Positions 44,830-54,932 of a stretch of 64,000 bases of DNA are shown one piece after another. A model generated the notes under the pieces. That model was not told the DNA's origin and made no database searches. It saw only the letters and a list, made by a program, of their open reading frames with translations. How positions within the stretch are numbered: the first letter of the stretch is position 1; every line of letters begins with the position of its first letter. This DNA is from Staphylococcus sp. (GTDB taxonomy: Bacteria; Bacteroidota; Bacteroidia; Bacteroidales; Muribaculaceae): the NCBI GenBank assembly GCA_023665865.1, contig JAMPDC010000001.1, forward strand, positions 627,780 through 691,779, given 5' to 3'. Made by a program: the position numbers and the translations under genes.

Positions 44830-46293
44830 ATGAAAAAAATATCTTTAATGTTGTTGTCGGTCCTGGGCATGGGATTTGTTGCCTGCGACAATGACTTTGA
44901 CTTCCCCAACCCTCCGGGTCAGTCCAATCCGCAGGAACCGATTTTCGAGAACGCCAATCTTGACATGGCATCGGCTGTCGAAGGAACCATCAATCTTGAC
45001 CAGGCCAACAACGAGAATGCGCTTGTCTCTGTCGCCGATATAAAATCGATCGAAAATCTTCCCGAAGGCTATGAACTTTCATTTGTCGGCCAGATGGCGG
45101 CAGACGAATCATTTGCCTCACCGGCAGAATTCGGCACTTCAATCGCCGACAACAAGGTTTATGCCGATCCCGATGATCTTGATGCAGCATTCCACGAAAT
45201 ATTCAAGACTATCGACCCCGCGGCCAAAAAGGCCAACATCCGCTACAAGGCATACGCCGTCAACGGCTCGGCAACCATCCGTCTCGGAGGTGAAAACGTC
45301 TACTACTGCCCGATGACCGCGACCATGACCCCCTTCAACCCCGGATTTACCGTTGAAGAGGAGTATTACCTCATCGGCACCTGCACCAACGGCGCCATCG
45401 ACGCCTCGACAGCTATCAAGATGAACAACAGCGGCGTGAGCCCCTACGATGATCCTAAGTTCTCAGCCGTCGTCGAGATCACAGGCGACCAGGCAGCCGC
45501 AGGCTACCAGTGGGCAGTAGTCCCCCGCTCAACCCTCACCGCCGGTTCAGGCCTCGTGATGGGTGTGACCGATGCTGAGCTCGCCTCTGACCCCAGCGGC
45601 TACCTCATGGGCTACACCTCAAACCCCATCTTCGGTGTCATCAAGGTAGGCAACACCCACATGATAGAAGTCAACGTCCGTCCTGACGAAGATGGCCTCT
45701 ACAGCTACAATGTCCAGCTCACCATCTCCAACCTCTGGACTCCCGGTCCGGCCAACGGATGGGATTGCGAAGCCTCACAGCAGCTCTACACCGAGAACTA
45801 CACCAACTACATGGGCTACGTCCACGTCGACGGCGAATTCAAGTTCACCTCGGCTCCCGACTGGGACCACACCAACTTCGGCTTTGCTGAAGCAGGCAAG
45901 CTCACCACCGACGGTGGCGCCGGCAACATCAAGGTAACTCCCGCCGGCGACGCTCTCACCAACGGTCTCTACTGGTGTACCGCCAACATCGTCGCTCTCA
46001 CCTATGACACCACTCCTGTCCAGACCATCGGCATCATCGGCGACGGCACCGCAGGCGGTTGGGATGCAGAGACTGTGATGACTCCCTCCGAGGACTTCCT
46101 CACCTGGACTCTCAAAACCACTCTCAAGGAAGGCTCCTTCAAGTTCCGCGCCAACAATGGCTGGGACATCAACCTCGGCGGCATCCTTGAGGATCTCCGT
46201 CAGAACGGCAACAACATCACCGTTCCGAAAACCGGCGAAGTGACCATCACTCTTGATCTGAGCAAGCTCCCCTACACTGCCACTATCAAATAA
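44830..46293 (+). CDS. SusF/SusE-family surface glycan-binding lipoprotein
   Basis: A 487-residue lipoprotein with lipobox GFVAC (Cys19). Immunoglobulin-like N-terminal domains are followed by a starch-binding-type module near the C-terminus (about 405-485, IGIIGDGTAGGWDAETVMTP, then FKFRANNGWDINLGG). This last block is close to the carbohydrate-binding modules of SusE/SusF. It is the fourth gene of the operon, after a 100-base gap with a hairpin. Alpha-glucan is a fair guess for the ligand. Confidence 0.87.
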   Translation: MKKISLMLLSVLGMGFVACDNDFDFPNPPGQSNPQEPIFENANLDMASAVEGTINLDQANNENALVSVADIKSIENLPEGYELSFVGQMAADESFASPAEFGTSIADNKVYADPDDLDAAFHEIFKTIDPAAKKANIRYKAYAVNGSATIRLGGENVYYCPMTATMTPFNPGFTVEEEYYLIGTCTNGAIDASTAIKMNNSGVSPYDDPKFSAVVEITGDQAAAGYQWAVVPRSTLTAGSGLVMGVTDAELASDPSGYLMGYTSNPIFGVIKVGNTHMIEVNVRPDEDGLYSYNVQLTISNLWTPGPANGWDCEASQQLYTENYTNYMGYVHVDGEFKFTSAPDWDHTNFGFAEAGKLTTDGGAGNIKVTPAGDALTNGLYWCTANIVALTYDTTPVQTIGIIGDGTAGGWDAETVMTPSEDFLTWTLKTTLKEGSFKFRANNGWDINLGGILEDLRQNGNNITVPKTGEVTITLDLSKLPYTATIK

Positions 46294-46314
46294 GCCCCTT
46301 TATTTCAATCTGAA

Positions 46315-46374
46315 GGCCGCCCGACACAAGCCCTCCCCGATGCGGGAGACTGTGTGCCGGGCGGCCATATTTTT
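46315..46374 (+). terminator. Terminator of the SusCDEF-like operon
   Basis: GGCCGCCCG (46315-46323) pairs with CGGGCGGCC (46358-46366), and ACACA/TGTGT extends the stem with a 2-base bulge. ATATTTTTGTTT follows. It may also serve the convergent GH28 gene. Confidence 0.85.
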
Positions 46375-46402
46375 GTTTACTTTTATGTCAGAGCGGTGGA
46401 AA

Positions 46403-47845
46403 TCAGTTCACCTTCTGTCCGTTGATCGAGAGATTTGAGAAACGGACATCCTGAGCCTGACCGTTGAGACGGAAAGCACCGGTCTCGACGCCGTTGAAGT
46501 TTGAATTCTTCACCTCTATGTTGCTGACATTGCAACGGTCATCGTATGCGTCGATGAAGACACCATATTTGCTCTTGTTGCAGTTGACATTGTCGAGGAA
46601 GACGTTGCGGACAACAGGAGCGTAGGCACGGTTGCAGATCTCTTTCTGATCGTAGATGAGATTGATCTTCAGGACAGCTTCCTTGCATTGACCGACCTCG
46701 ACGTTGCGCACGTAGATATTCTCGATGATACCGCCGCGGCAGTTGTTGGTCTTGATTCGGATGACGCGGTCGAGTTTGGGAGAATCCATGCGGCAGTTCT
46801 CGACAAAGAGGTTGCGGTAGCCGCCTGAGATCTCACTGCCGACAACGACGCCGCCGTGACCGTTTTTCATCTGGCAGTTGCGGACGATGATATTCTCGGA
46901 GGGTCGGCCGTCACGACCGTCGCGGTTGCGTCCGCTCTTGATAGCGATGCAGTCGTCGCCGGTGTCGAAGTAGCAACCTTCGATGAGCACATTCTTGCAG
47001 GCATCAGGGTCGCAGCCGTCACCGTTGGGGCCATCGTTCTGCACATGGACATTGCGGACGATCACATTGTCGCAGAGAGCGGGATGGATCACCCAGAAGG
47101 GAGAACGGAGCATGGTGACACCCTCGATGAGCACATTCTTACACATCATCGGGTTGACGAGCTGCACGCGCATGCCATAGCCGTCACCGAGACGACGCTG
47201 CTCGACGGGCACACCCTTCTCATTCCATTCGAGGAGCACCGGGCGACCGATGCGCTGGGAGACGATCCCCTCTTTCCAGCCGAAGTGGACAGCGCCACAC
47301 ATGGCCCACCAGTTCTCGCGTGTGCCTCCGCCGTCGAGAGTGCCTTTGCCCGTGATGGCGATGTTTTCCTGCTCATAGGCATAGACCATCGGCTGATAGT
47401 TGTAGCAGTCGACGCCTTCCCAACGGGTACGCACGACGGGATATTCCTTCAGGTCGGAGGTGAAAAGCAGCGTGGCGCCCTCCTCGAGATGGAGGTTGAC
47501 ATTGCTCTTGAGAGTGATCGGACCTGTGAGCCATGTTCCGGCAGGGATGATCACACGGCCACCGCCCTCACGCGAACAGCGGTCGATCACCTTGTTGATA
47601 AGCTCAGTGTAGAGATAGCCCTTGGTATCAGACTTCTTGCCATATTTGAAGATGGGATAGTCCTTGTCGCGGAACTCCGGAGCCTTGATCATTTTTTCAA
47701 TCTCAGGATAGAGTTCCGACCAGGCGTTAGCGGCCTGCTGCGCCTGCTGCGCCTGCTTCTCTTTGGCAGTGACCTGCGCTGTCGCTACTCCGGAGCTTCC
47801 TCCGACAGCACACAGCAACATAAGGGCGATGAATGATTTTCTCAT
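46403..47845 (-). CDS. Glycoside hydrolase family 28 (polygalacturonase type)
   Basis: A secreted 480-residue right-handed beta-helix enzyme that would cut galacturonic acid links in pectin. It has a signal peptide (1-23, ending GVATA). The GH28 motifs are complete: NGD (274-276), DD in DTGDDC (297-298), GHG (329-331) and RIK (363-365). The frame runs 67 codons further upstream. A complete promoter at 47932-47963 and the signal peptide both fix the ATG at 47845. No pectin SusCD pair is adjacent, so it may act alone. Exo- or rhamnogalacturonan activity is possible. Confidence 0.93.
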   Translation of the reverse strand: MRKSFIALMLLCAVGGSSGVATAQVTAKEKQAQQAQQAANAWSELYPEIEKMIKAPEFRDKDYPIFKYGKKSDTKGYLYTELINKVIDRCSREGGGRVIIPAGTWLTGPITLKSNVNLHLEEGATLLFTSDLKEYPVVRTRWEGVDCYNYQPMVYAYEQENIAITGKGTLDGGGTRENWWAMCGAVHFGWKEGIVSQRIGRPVLLEWNEKGVPVEQRRLGDGYGMRVQLVNPMMCKNVLIEGVTMLRSPFWVIHPALCDNVIVRNVHVQNDGPNGDGCDPDACKNVLIEGCYFDTGDDCIAIKSGRNRDGRDGRPSENIIVRNCQMKNGHGGVVVGSEISGGYRNLFVENCRMDSPKLDRVIRIKTNNCRGGIIENIYVRNVEVGQCKEAVLKINLIYDQKEICNRAYAPVVRNVFLDNVNCNKSKYGVFIDAYDDRCNVSNIEVKNSNFNGVETGAFRLNGQAQDVRFSNLSINGQKVN

Positions 47846-47931
47846 GGTTGTGATATTAATAATGTATAAAAAAATTAAAAAAATGCGACAAGTGATGGCG
47901 AAATATGTTGAAACGCGGGTCAACATTTCTG

Positions 47932-47963
47932 CAAAGATAGGGATAATAGGCCGAAATAGCAAA
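47932..47963 (-). promoter_or_regulatory. Promoter of the GH28 gene
   Basis: TTTG (47963-47960) and TATCTTTG (47939-47932) on the minus strand are exactly 20 bases apart. The leader to the ATG is about 80 nt. Confidence 0.75.
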
Positions 47964-48051
47964 ACAGGGCTCCTGTGGGGCGCCGGGAGACCGCGTCGCA
48001 ACCCTCTCTGACGTGTCCCGACGGGGGGTGTGACACCATTTTTCATGTATC

Positions 48052-48084
48052 TTGCTGATATTTACAAAAAAATGCGTATCTTTG
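48052..48084 (+). promoter_or_regulatory. Promoter of the glycogen synthase gene
   Basis: CTTG (48052-48055) and TATCTTTG (48077-48084) are 21 bases apart. The leader is about 25 nt. It is divergent from the GH28 promoter, with about 90 bases between. Confidence 0.6.
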
Positions 48085-48114
48085 CACCTCTGTAAATGAT
48101 AATATCTAAGTAAA

Positions 48115-49836
48115 ATGATGGACACTACAGCTGCTGCTCCCGGTGTCGACCTCCTCTTTGAGGTCAGCTGGGAGGTTTGTAACAAGATTGGTGGGATCTA
48201 CACCGTCCTGTCCACTAAAGCAAAGACGCTTCAGAAGCTTTACAACGACAAAACAATATTCATCGGACCGGACGTATGGACTGCCGACAACCCGTCGCCA
48301 TGGTTCAAAGAGTGTAACATCGAAGGCTTGACGTCATGGTCAAAGAGCGCGAAGCTCCCTGCCGGAGTCAGTGTCAGAGTAGGCCGGTGGGAGATCCCCG
48401 GACGACCGATCGCAGTGCTCGTCAAATTTGACGGCATGTATGATGTCAAAGACGAATTTTATGGCGAGATGTGGAACCGTTTCGGTGTCGACTCGCTCCA
48501 CGCCTATGGAGACTATGACGAAGGGTGTGCTTTCGCCCACGCATCAGGAATAGTCATCGAATCGATTATCGCAAGCGGCTACGGCGCCAATCTCACCCCC
48601 AAGGGCCGCATCTCACGCAAAAACCCCACCCGCATAGTAGCCCACTTCGACGAATGGACCACAGGCATGGGTCTGCTCTATGTGAAATGGAAACTGCCAC
48701 AGGTAGCCACCGTCTTCACGACCCACGCCACAAGCATCGGCCGCAGCATCTGCGGCAACAACAAGCCCCTCTACGACTACATGAAAGGCTACAACGGCGA
48801 CCAGATGGCCCGTGAGCTCAACATGGAGGCGAAACATTCGCTCGAGAAGCGTGCGGCTCATGCCGCCGACGCTTTCACCACTGTCAGCGACATCACAGCC
48901 GCCGAGTGTGAGCAGCTCCTCGAACGCCGTCCCGATGTGGTCACCCCCAACGGATTTGAAAAAAACTTCGTCCCCTCGGCCGCAAAGCTCCCCGCAGCCC
49001 GTCAGGCCGCCCGCGACAAGATGCTCACCGTGGCCTCGGCTCTCACCGGCAAGCACTTCGACAATAATTCATTCATCGTCATCACGAGCGGACGCTGCGA
49101 GTATCGCAACAAGGGTCTCGACATGTTTCTCGACATGGCCGACAAGCTCCGCCACCTCAAGACCTGCCGCAACATCCTCGCTTTCGTAATGGTCCCCGCC
49201 TGGCCCAAGGAAGCCCGCACCGACCTCAAGGAGCGCATGACCACCATGAATGGCAAGCCTTATATCGAGGACCGCGATGCTCTCCAGGATCCCGTGATCA
49301 CCCATTGGCTCAACAATCCCGACAGCGATGCCGTCAACTGCCGCATCCACCAGCTCAATTTCGGGATGAGCGATCCCCGTGTGACTGTCATCTACGTCCC
49401 CTGCTACCTCAACGGATCAGACGGAATCTTCGACATGGCCTACTATGATCTCCTTCCCGGAGCCGATGCCACTGTCTTCCCTTCATATTACGAACCCTGG
49501 GGCTACACCCCCCTCGAGAGTGTCGCCTTCGGTGTCCCCACCGTCACCACCTCGCTCTCCGGCTTCGGCCAGTGGGTGCTCCGCACATCCGAGAACTATT
49601 TCGACGAGTGTGGCGTCAACGTCATCGGACGTGGTGACTCCAACTACGATTTCGTGGTTGAAAACATAGCCCACGGCATCGAATATCTCAGTTGTGTCGA
49701 CAGTAAGGAGGAGAAAAAGATCCGTAAGGCAGCGATGCAGACCGCAGCCGACGCTGCATGGTCGAAATTCATGGTCTACTACGACGAAGCCTATGCGATA
49801 GCTCTCGCAAAGGCTGCCGAACGCATCAAGAAGTAA
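48115..49836 (+). CDS. Glycogen synthase, GT3 (eukaryote-like) type
   Basis: A 573-residue alpha-glucan synthase of family GT3, the type usual in Bacteroidetes, rather than the GT5 GlgA of enterobacteria. LLFEVSWEVCNKIGGIYTVL (13-32) holds the K-x-G-G sugar-nucleotide-binding motif. The C-terminal domain has FPSYYEPWGYTPLES (about 455-469) with the catalytic Glu. It probably uses UDP-glucose. The start could be either of two adjacent ATGs. The glucan phosphorylase gene follows 112 bases on. Confidence 0.93.
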   Translation: MMDTTAAAPGVDLLFEVSWEVCNKIGGIYTVLSTKAKTLQKLYNDKTIFIGPDVWTADNPSPWFKECNIEGLTSWSKSAKLPAGVSVRVGRWEIPGRPIAVLVKFDGMYDVKDEFYGEMWNRFGVDSLHAYGDYDEGCAFAHASGIVIESIIASGYGANLTPKGRISRKNPTRIVAHFDEWTTGMGLLYVKWKLPQVATVFTTHATSIGRSICGNNKPLYDYMKGYNGDQMARELNMEAKHSLEKRAAHAADAFTTVSDITAAECEQLLERRPDVVTPNGFEKNFVPSAAKLPAARQAARDKMLTVASALTGKHFDNNSFIVITSGRCEYRNKGLDMFLDMADKLRHLKTCRNILAFVMVPAWPKEARTDLKERMTTMNGKPYIEDRDALQDPVITHWLNNPDSDAVNCRIHQLNFGMSDPRVTVIYVPCYLNGSDGIFDMAYYDLLPGADATVFPSYYEPWGYTPLESVAFGVPTVTTSLSGFGQWVLRTSENYFDECGVNVIGRGDSNYDFVVENIAHGIEYLSCVDSKEEKKIRKAAMQTAADAAWSKFMVYYDEAYAIALAKAAERIKK

Positions 49837-49948
49837 CAATCCATCAAGTAGCATACATATACAATCAACTCCGATTTAGTTGTGTCAGAGAGATAGGCGA
49901 TATCATCTTACACAAACGATAAAAAAAGGAAACATAAATTTAACCAAT

Positions 49949-52510
49949 ATGAAACTGCCCGTAAGCAAGACAAATGCCCCCGTGTGGCGCGACATCACAG
50001 TGAAGTCCGTCCTTCCCGAGGCATTAAAACCACTCGAAACTCTTTCACGTAACCTTTGGTGGGTTTGGAACAGCGCAGCCAAAAACCTCTTCCGTGATCT
50101 CGATCAGGATCTCTGGCGCGCCACCGGCGAAAACCCCGTGATGCTCCTCCAGCAGCTCTCGACCGAGCGCCTTGAGGAAATCATGAACGACGAGGAAATG
50201 ATGGAACGCATCAAGGTCGTCTTCGACATGTTTAACGACTATATGGCGAAGCCCATGCGCAAAGACATCCCCTCAGTGTCATATTTCTCAATGGAATATG
50301 GTCTCTGCAACTGCCTTAAGATATACTCAGGCGGTCTCGGTGTCCTCGCCGGCGACTACATCAAGGAAGCATCCGACAGCTGTGTCGATATGACTGCAAT
50401 CGGTTTCCTCTACCGCTACGGTTACTTCACCCAGTCGCTCAGCGTCGACGGTCAGCAGATCGCCAACTATGAGCCCCAGAACTTCAACCAGCTCCCCATC
50501 GAGCAGGTGACCGACGGCAATGGCCATCCCCTCATCCTCGAAGTGCCCTTCCCCGGCCGCATCATCTATAGCCATATCTGGCGCGTCAACGTAGGCCGCA
50601 TGAAGCTCTTCCTCCTCGACACTGACTTCGACATGAACAGCGAGTTTGACCGTTCTATCACCCACCAGCTCTACGGTGGTGACTGGGAAAACCGCATCAA
50701 GCAGGAATATCTCCTCGGCATCGGTGGTGTGCTCGCCCTCAAGAAACTCGGCATCCACCACACCATCTATCATGCCAACGAAGGCCACGCAGCGCTCCTC
50801 AACCTTCAGCGCCTCGTCGACTACGTAGAGAAGGGTCTTGACTTCACCACAGCTCTCGAGCTCGTGCGCTCTTCAAGCCTCTACACTGTCCACACTCCCG
50901 TGCCCGCAGGCCACGACTACTTCGACGAAGGTCTCGCACACAAATATCTCAACGAATTCCCCGGCCGTCTCGGCATCTCCTGGCAGGATCTCATGAACAT
51001 GGGCCGCGAGAACCCCGACAGCCAGGACCGCTTCTCGATGAGCGTCTTCGCTCTCAACACCTGCCAGGAAGCAAACGGCGTCAGCTGGCTCCACGGCGAG
51101 GTGTCAAAGAAGATGTTTGCAGGCGTTTGGAAAGGCTACTCTTGGGAGGAAAGCCATGTAGGCTACGTCACCAACGGCGTCCACATGCCCACATGGGCCG
51201 CAAGCGAATGGAAATCATTCTACACCGAAAAGCTCGGCGACCAGATCTTTGACCACCAGAGCGATCCCAAGGCTTGGGAAGGTATCTTCAAAGTGAAAGA
51301 CGAGGAGATCTGGAACATGCGCACCATGATGAAAAACAAATTCATCAACTTCGTCAAGCGTGATTTCAAGGCCAAGTGGCTCGCAAACCAGGGCGATCCC
51401 TCCGCCGTGATCAAGATTCTCGAGCGCATCAACCCCAACGCCCTCATCATCGGTTTCGCACGCCGCTTCGCAACCTACAAGCGCGCCCACCTTCTCTTCA
51501 CTGACCTCGACCGTCTCGCCCGTATCGTCAACAACGAGCAGTTCCCCGTGCAGTTCATCTTCTCGGGTAAGGCACACCCCGCCGACGGCGCAGGCCAGGG
51601 CCTCATCAAGCGCATCACCGAGATCTCACGCATGCCGCAGTTCCAGGGCAAGATCATCTTCCTCGAGGACTACAACATGATCGTCGCCAAGCGTCTCGTC
51701 ACCGGTGTCGACATCTGGCTCAACACCCCGACCCGTCCCCTCGAGGCATCGGGCACATCGGGCGAGAAAGCCGAGATGAACGGTGTGCTCAACTTCTCAG
51801 TGCTCGACGGATGGTGGTATGAAGGCTACAAGCTCGATGAGAAAGCCGGCTGGGCTCTCACCGACAAGCGTACGTTCACCGACCAGAGCCAGCAGGACAA
51901 GCTCGATGCCGCTACCATCTACTCTATGCTCGAAAACGAGATCATCCCCCTCTACTTCGCAAAGAACTCAAAGGGCTATTCTCCCGAGTGGATCCAGTAT
52001 ATCAAGCGCTCGATTGGCCACATCGCTCCCCAGTACACCATGCAGCGCATGATCGAGGACTACATCGAACGCTTCTACGAGCCCGAGGCAAAACGCTTCG
52101 ACAAGCTCGCAGCCGACAACTCCAAGCTCGCCAAGGAAATCGCAGCCTGGAAGGAGAAAGTGGCTGCCGCCTGGGATGGCATCAAGGTTCTTGAAGTCAC
52201 CACTGACCGCGACTTCAGCCAGAACACCCAGCAGAGCGGTGAAAACTTCGTCACCACTATCAAGATCGATGCCAACGGTCTCGCAGATGATCTCGGTCTC
52301 GAACTCGTCATCGACAAGGTTCACGACAACCAGGGCCAGCGCGTGGCCAGCATCCCCTTCAAGGTTATCGCCAAGGACGGCAACATCGTGACCTTCCAGC
52401 TCTCTGACAAGCTCCGCGATCCGGGCGTGTTCCGCTTCAGCTACCGTCTCTACCCGAGCAACCCGCTCCTGCCCCACCGTCAGGACTTCGCTTTCGTACG
52501 CTGGATCTAA
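49949..52510 (+). CDS. Alpha-glucan phosphorylase, GT35
   Basis: Releases glucose-1-phosphate from glycogen or maltodextrin. It has 853 residues and belongs to the shorter phosphorylase branch with an N-terminal DUF3417 domain ([20 protein letters not shown], about 29-48). The PLP lysine lies in [20 protein letters not shown] (Lys near 606), where most relatives have GMK. The ATG at 49949 is chosen over the open frame from 49880 because family similarity starts there. With the synthase before it, this forms a glycogen build-and-use pair. Confidence 0.94.
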   Translation: MKLPVSKTNAPVWRDITVKSVLPEALKPLETLSRNLWWVWNSAAKNLFRDLDQDLWRATGENPVMLLQQLSTERLEEIMNDEEMMERIKVVFDMFNDYMAKPMRKDIPSVSYFSMEYGLCNCLKIYSGGLGVLAGDYIKEASDSCVDMTAIGFLYRYGYFTQSLSVDGQQIANYEPQNFNQLPIEQVTDGNGHPLILEVPFPGRIIYSHIWRVNVGRMKLFLLDTDFDMNSEFDRSITHQLYGGDWENRIKQEYLLGIGGVLALKKLGIHHTIYHANEGHAALLNLQRLVDYVEKGLDFTTALELVRSSSLYTVHTPVPAGHDYFDEGLAHKYLNEFPGRLGISWQDLMNMGRENPDSQDRFSMSVFALNTCQEANGVSWLHGEVSKKMFAGVWKGYSWEESHVGYVTNGVHMPTWAASEWKSFYTEKLGDQIFDHQSDPKAWEGIFKVKDEEIWNMRTMMKNKFINFVKRDFKAKWLANQGDPSAVIKILERINPNALIIGFARRFATYKRAHLLFTDLDRLARIVNNEQFPVQFIFSGKAHPADGAGQGLIKRITEISRMPQFQGKIIFLEDYNMIVAKRLVTGVDIWLNTPTRPLEASGTSGEKAEMNGVLNFSVLDGWWYEGYKLDEKAGWALTDKRTFTDQSQQDKLDAATIYSMLENEIIPLYFAKNSKGYSPEWIQYIKRSIGHIAPQYTMQRMIEDYIERFYEPEAKRFDKLAADNSKLAKEIAAWKEKVAAAWDGIKVLEVTTDRDFSQNTQQSGENFVTTIKIDANGLADDLGLELVIDKVHDNQGQRVASIPFKVIAKDGNIVTFQLSDKLRDPGVFRFSYRLYPSNPLLPHRQDFAFVRWI

Positions 52511-52557
52511 AATCCAACGGTCGGAAACGATCGACATATCCCCACACTCATTCAGCG

Positions 52558-52607
52558 GTCCCCGCAGTTCTGCATGTCACTTGCAGTCTGCGGGGACTTT
52601 CTTTTTG
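52558..52607 (+). terminator. Terminator of the glycogen gene pair
   Basis: GTCCCCGCAG (52558-52567) pairs perfectly with CTGCGGGGAC (52588-52597). TTTCTTTTTG follows. Confidence 0.9.
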
Positions 52608-52782
52608 TGGGCGTTATCTCTGCCATAGAGGCTATAGATGTTAAAGAACATATAAATTGCTTAAACTTTTATAGAGGAGGTTGGTTAGTTATTGTATAAG
52701 AACGATCGATACCATTACCTGACCGTTTGGAAAACATTCAGAACAACACACTTACCTACTAAAAACTAAACACACTTCCCTC

Positions 52783-53613
52783 ATGAAGACTCTACACGTT
52801 TCAACACTCCGCACCGCAGCCTGCACACTCTTCCTCGCAGTCGCAACCACATTCGCCTTTGCCCAGCAAGAGACAAGCGCCAAGAAAATCAAGGACCATA
52901 GAACCAACCCCGAAGTGTTCTTCCTCCAGGAAGGCGACGTGGCCAACAGCTATCTTCTGCTCCCGCCTCCTCCCGACGGCGCATCAATCACTTTCCTTAA
53001 TGACCAGGCCCGCTACACTTGGGGAAAAACCATGCGCAACACTCCGCGCGGTGACCAGGCCGTCAGCGATGCCCGCGTCGAAGGCGATGGTGTCCCCCAG
53101 GCATTCTCTGAAGCCTTCGGCATAGAAATCAATGCAGAAGAGACTCCGGAAATCCACCGGCTGATCGTCGGGATGCGTGAAGATGCCGGTGATCTCGGCA
53201 CACGCGAGGCAAAGAACTACTACAACCGTACGCGCCCCTTCTCATTCTACGGCGAAGACACCTGCAATCCCGAACAGCAGGAGGAGCTCTCAACCAACGG
53301 CTCATATCCCTCGGGCCATACCTCCATCGGCTGGGCGACGGCTCTTGTCCTCTCAGAGATCAATCCCGAACGACAGAACGAGATACTCAAACGCGGCTAT
53401 GAGATGGGTGAAAGCCGTGTCATCTGCGGCTATCACTTCCAGAGCGATGTCGATGCCGGACGCATCACAGGCGCTGTGACCGTCGCACGCCTCCACGCCG
53501 ACCCGCAGTTCCAGGCTCAGCTCGAAAAAGCCAAGAAAGAGTTCAAACAGCTCAAGAAGCAAGGTAAAGTGGCCAAGGGTACTCCGGTGCCGACCCCGAC
53601 CACTACCGACTAA
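52783..53613 (+). CDS. Secreted class A acid phosphatase (PAP2 superfamily)
   Basis: A 276-residue periplasmic phosphatase with a signal peptide (1-27, ending TFAFA). The PAP2 catalytic triple is complete: KNYYNRTRPF (143-152), PSGHT (174-178) and SRVICGYHFQSD (about 210-221). These enzymes free phosphate from a range of phosphomonoesters. The C-terminus is Lys-rich and ends with a Pro/Thr tail. The porin-like gene follows after 40 bases. No promoter box was recognised in the 270-base upstream gap. Confidence 0.93.
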   Translation: MKTLHVSTLRTAACTLFLAVATTFAFAQQETSAKKIKDHRTNPEVFFLQEGDVANSYLLLPPPPDGASITFLNDQARYTWGKTMRNTPRGDQAVSDARVEGDGVPQAFSEAFGIEINAEETPEIHRLIVGMREDAGDLGTREAKNYYNRTRPFSFYGEDTCNPEQQEELSTNGSYPSGHTSIGWATALVLSEINPERQNEILKRGYEMGESRVICGYHFQSDVDAGRITGAVTVARLHADPQFQAQLEKAKKEFKQLKKQGKVAKGTPVPTPTTTD

Positions 53614-53653
53614 TCCATCATCTTTACTTACTACAAAACTATTTTACACCGCT

Positions 53654-54832
53654 ATGAAAGCTCTAATGATTGCACTTGCGGCTGTCTCCCTGTGTGCCCT
53701 CACGTCGATGGCCGATGATGATAACGCTCCGAAATTCACTGTCAAACCGACAGGCCGAATCCTCATGGACGGCGCCGCATATCTCGGCGGCAACGGAGGC
53801 ATAGATGAAGAATTGGAAGACCATGACACCAAATTTGTCAGCGGTGTGGCCATCCCCGATCTCCGCCTGGGAGTGAAAGCGAGCTACGGCCAGTGGAAAG
53901 CCAAGGTCGACGTCGGCTTCGGCTATGGCAAAGTCGGTCTGAAGGACACCTATCTCGAATATGACTTCAATCCTGAAAATCTTATCCGCGTCGGCTATTT
54001 TGTGCCGCAATGGGGCTTGAATTCAGAGACCAGCTCCTCGATGAAGCAGACCTATGAGGAGCCGACGTCAAATGAATTCTTCTACGCCAATCCCCGTATG
54101 CTCGCCGCAATGTGGGTCTATGACAAAGGTCAGTATTTCGCCGGCACCTCGGTCTTTGCCGAAGCCGCAGCCATGACCAACAATGCCACAACGATGGGTA
54201 AGCAGGGCTGGGGGGCACAGACGCGCCTCGTATGGCGTCCGCGCCACAGCGACGGAGATGTGGTCCAGATAGGTTCTTCGTTCAACTATTCGTCGCCTAC
54301 TGCCGACGACCACACCGGATTTGACTACAAAGCCAACTTCCCCTCCAGAGTGTCAAAGGTGCCTTTGCTGTCGTCCAACATCTCCCACGCGCGAGGACTC
54401 TTCAAGATGTCGCCCGAACTTCTCCTCATCAAAAGCAACTGGGCTTTTGAGGCTCAATACTACTACATGAACGTGGCCCGCAAGGAGGATTTCAAGAACT
54501 ACACCGCCTGGGGTGCATACGGTATGGTGCGCACTCTGCTCATCGGATCGCAATATACCTACTCACACGCTGACGCCGGCGTGGCTACTCCAGCCAAGGG
54601 CTCTCTTGAAGTAGTGGTGGGCTATAACTACACCAACGCCTCCGATTCGAAGGCACAGGTGATGGGCGGTATCATGCACGATGTCAACTGCACGTTCAAC
54701 TACTACATCAATTCATGGATGCTCGCCCGTCTGCGCTACTCCTACACAACCGTGAGCGACCGAGTGGTTGAGAACCTTCTCCCCAAGCGTCACGTCAACA
54801 CTATCGAGGCACGCCTCCAGATCATATTCTGA
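53654..54832 (+). CDS. Phosphate-selective porin (OprO/OprP-like)
   Basis: A 392-residue outer-membrane beta-barrel protein: signal peptide (1-20, ending TSMA), many alternating beta strands with aromatic ends, and a terminal strand ending ARLQIIF. DLRLGVKASYGQWKAKVDVG (about 74-93) and NLIRVGYFVPQWGLNSETSS (about 112-131) resemble the porin O/P family. Its place directly after an acid phosphatase fits phosphate uptake. The anion choice is inferred from family and context only. Confidence 0.85.
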   Translation: MKALMIALAAVSLCALTSMADDDNAPKFTVKPTGRILMDGAAYLGGNGGIDEELEDHDTKFVSGVAIPDLRLGVKASYGQWKAKVDVGFGYGKVGLKDTYLEYDFNPENLIRVGYFVPQWGLNSETSSSMKQTYEEPTSNEFFYANPRMLAAMWVYDKGQYFAGTSVFAEAAAMTNNATTMGKQGWGAQTRLVWRPRHSDGDVVQIGSSFNYSSPTADDHTGFDYKANFPSRVSKVPLLSSNISHARGLFKMSPELLLIKSNWAFEAQYYYMNVARKEDFKNYTAWGAYGMVRTLLIGSQYTYSHADAGVATPAKGSLEVVVGYNYTNASDSKAQVMGGIMHDVNCTFNYYINSWMLARLRYSYTTVSDRVVENLLPKRHVNTIEARLQIIF

Positions 54833-54867
54833 CATTACTTTCAAAAAAGGTATATATATCCAAGCAT

Positions 54868-54914
54868 TATCGCCGGGTATGCTCCGCCACAACAGAGGAG
54901 CATACCCGGCGATA
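54868..54914. terminator. Hairpin terminator between convergent genes
   Basis: A perfect 18-base inverted repeat (54868-54885 with 54897-54914) with an 11-base loop, between the porin gene and the minus-strand desulfidase gene. T-rich sequence follows on the minus side only further out. Confidence 0.75.
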
Positions 54915-54932
54915 GTCTGTAGATGATTCCGG

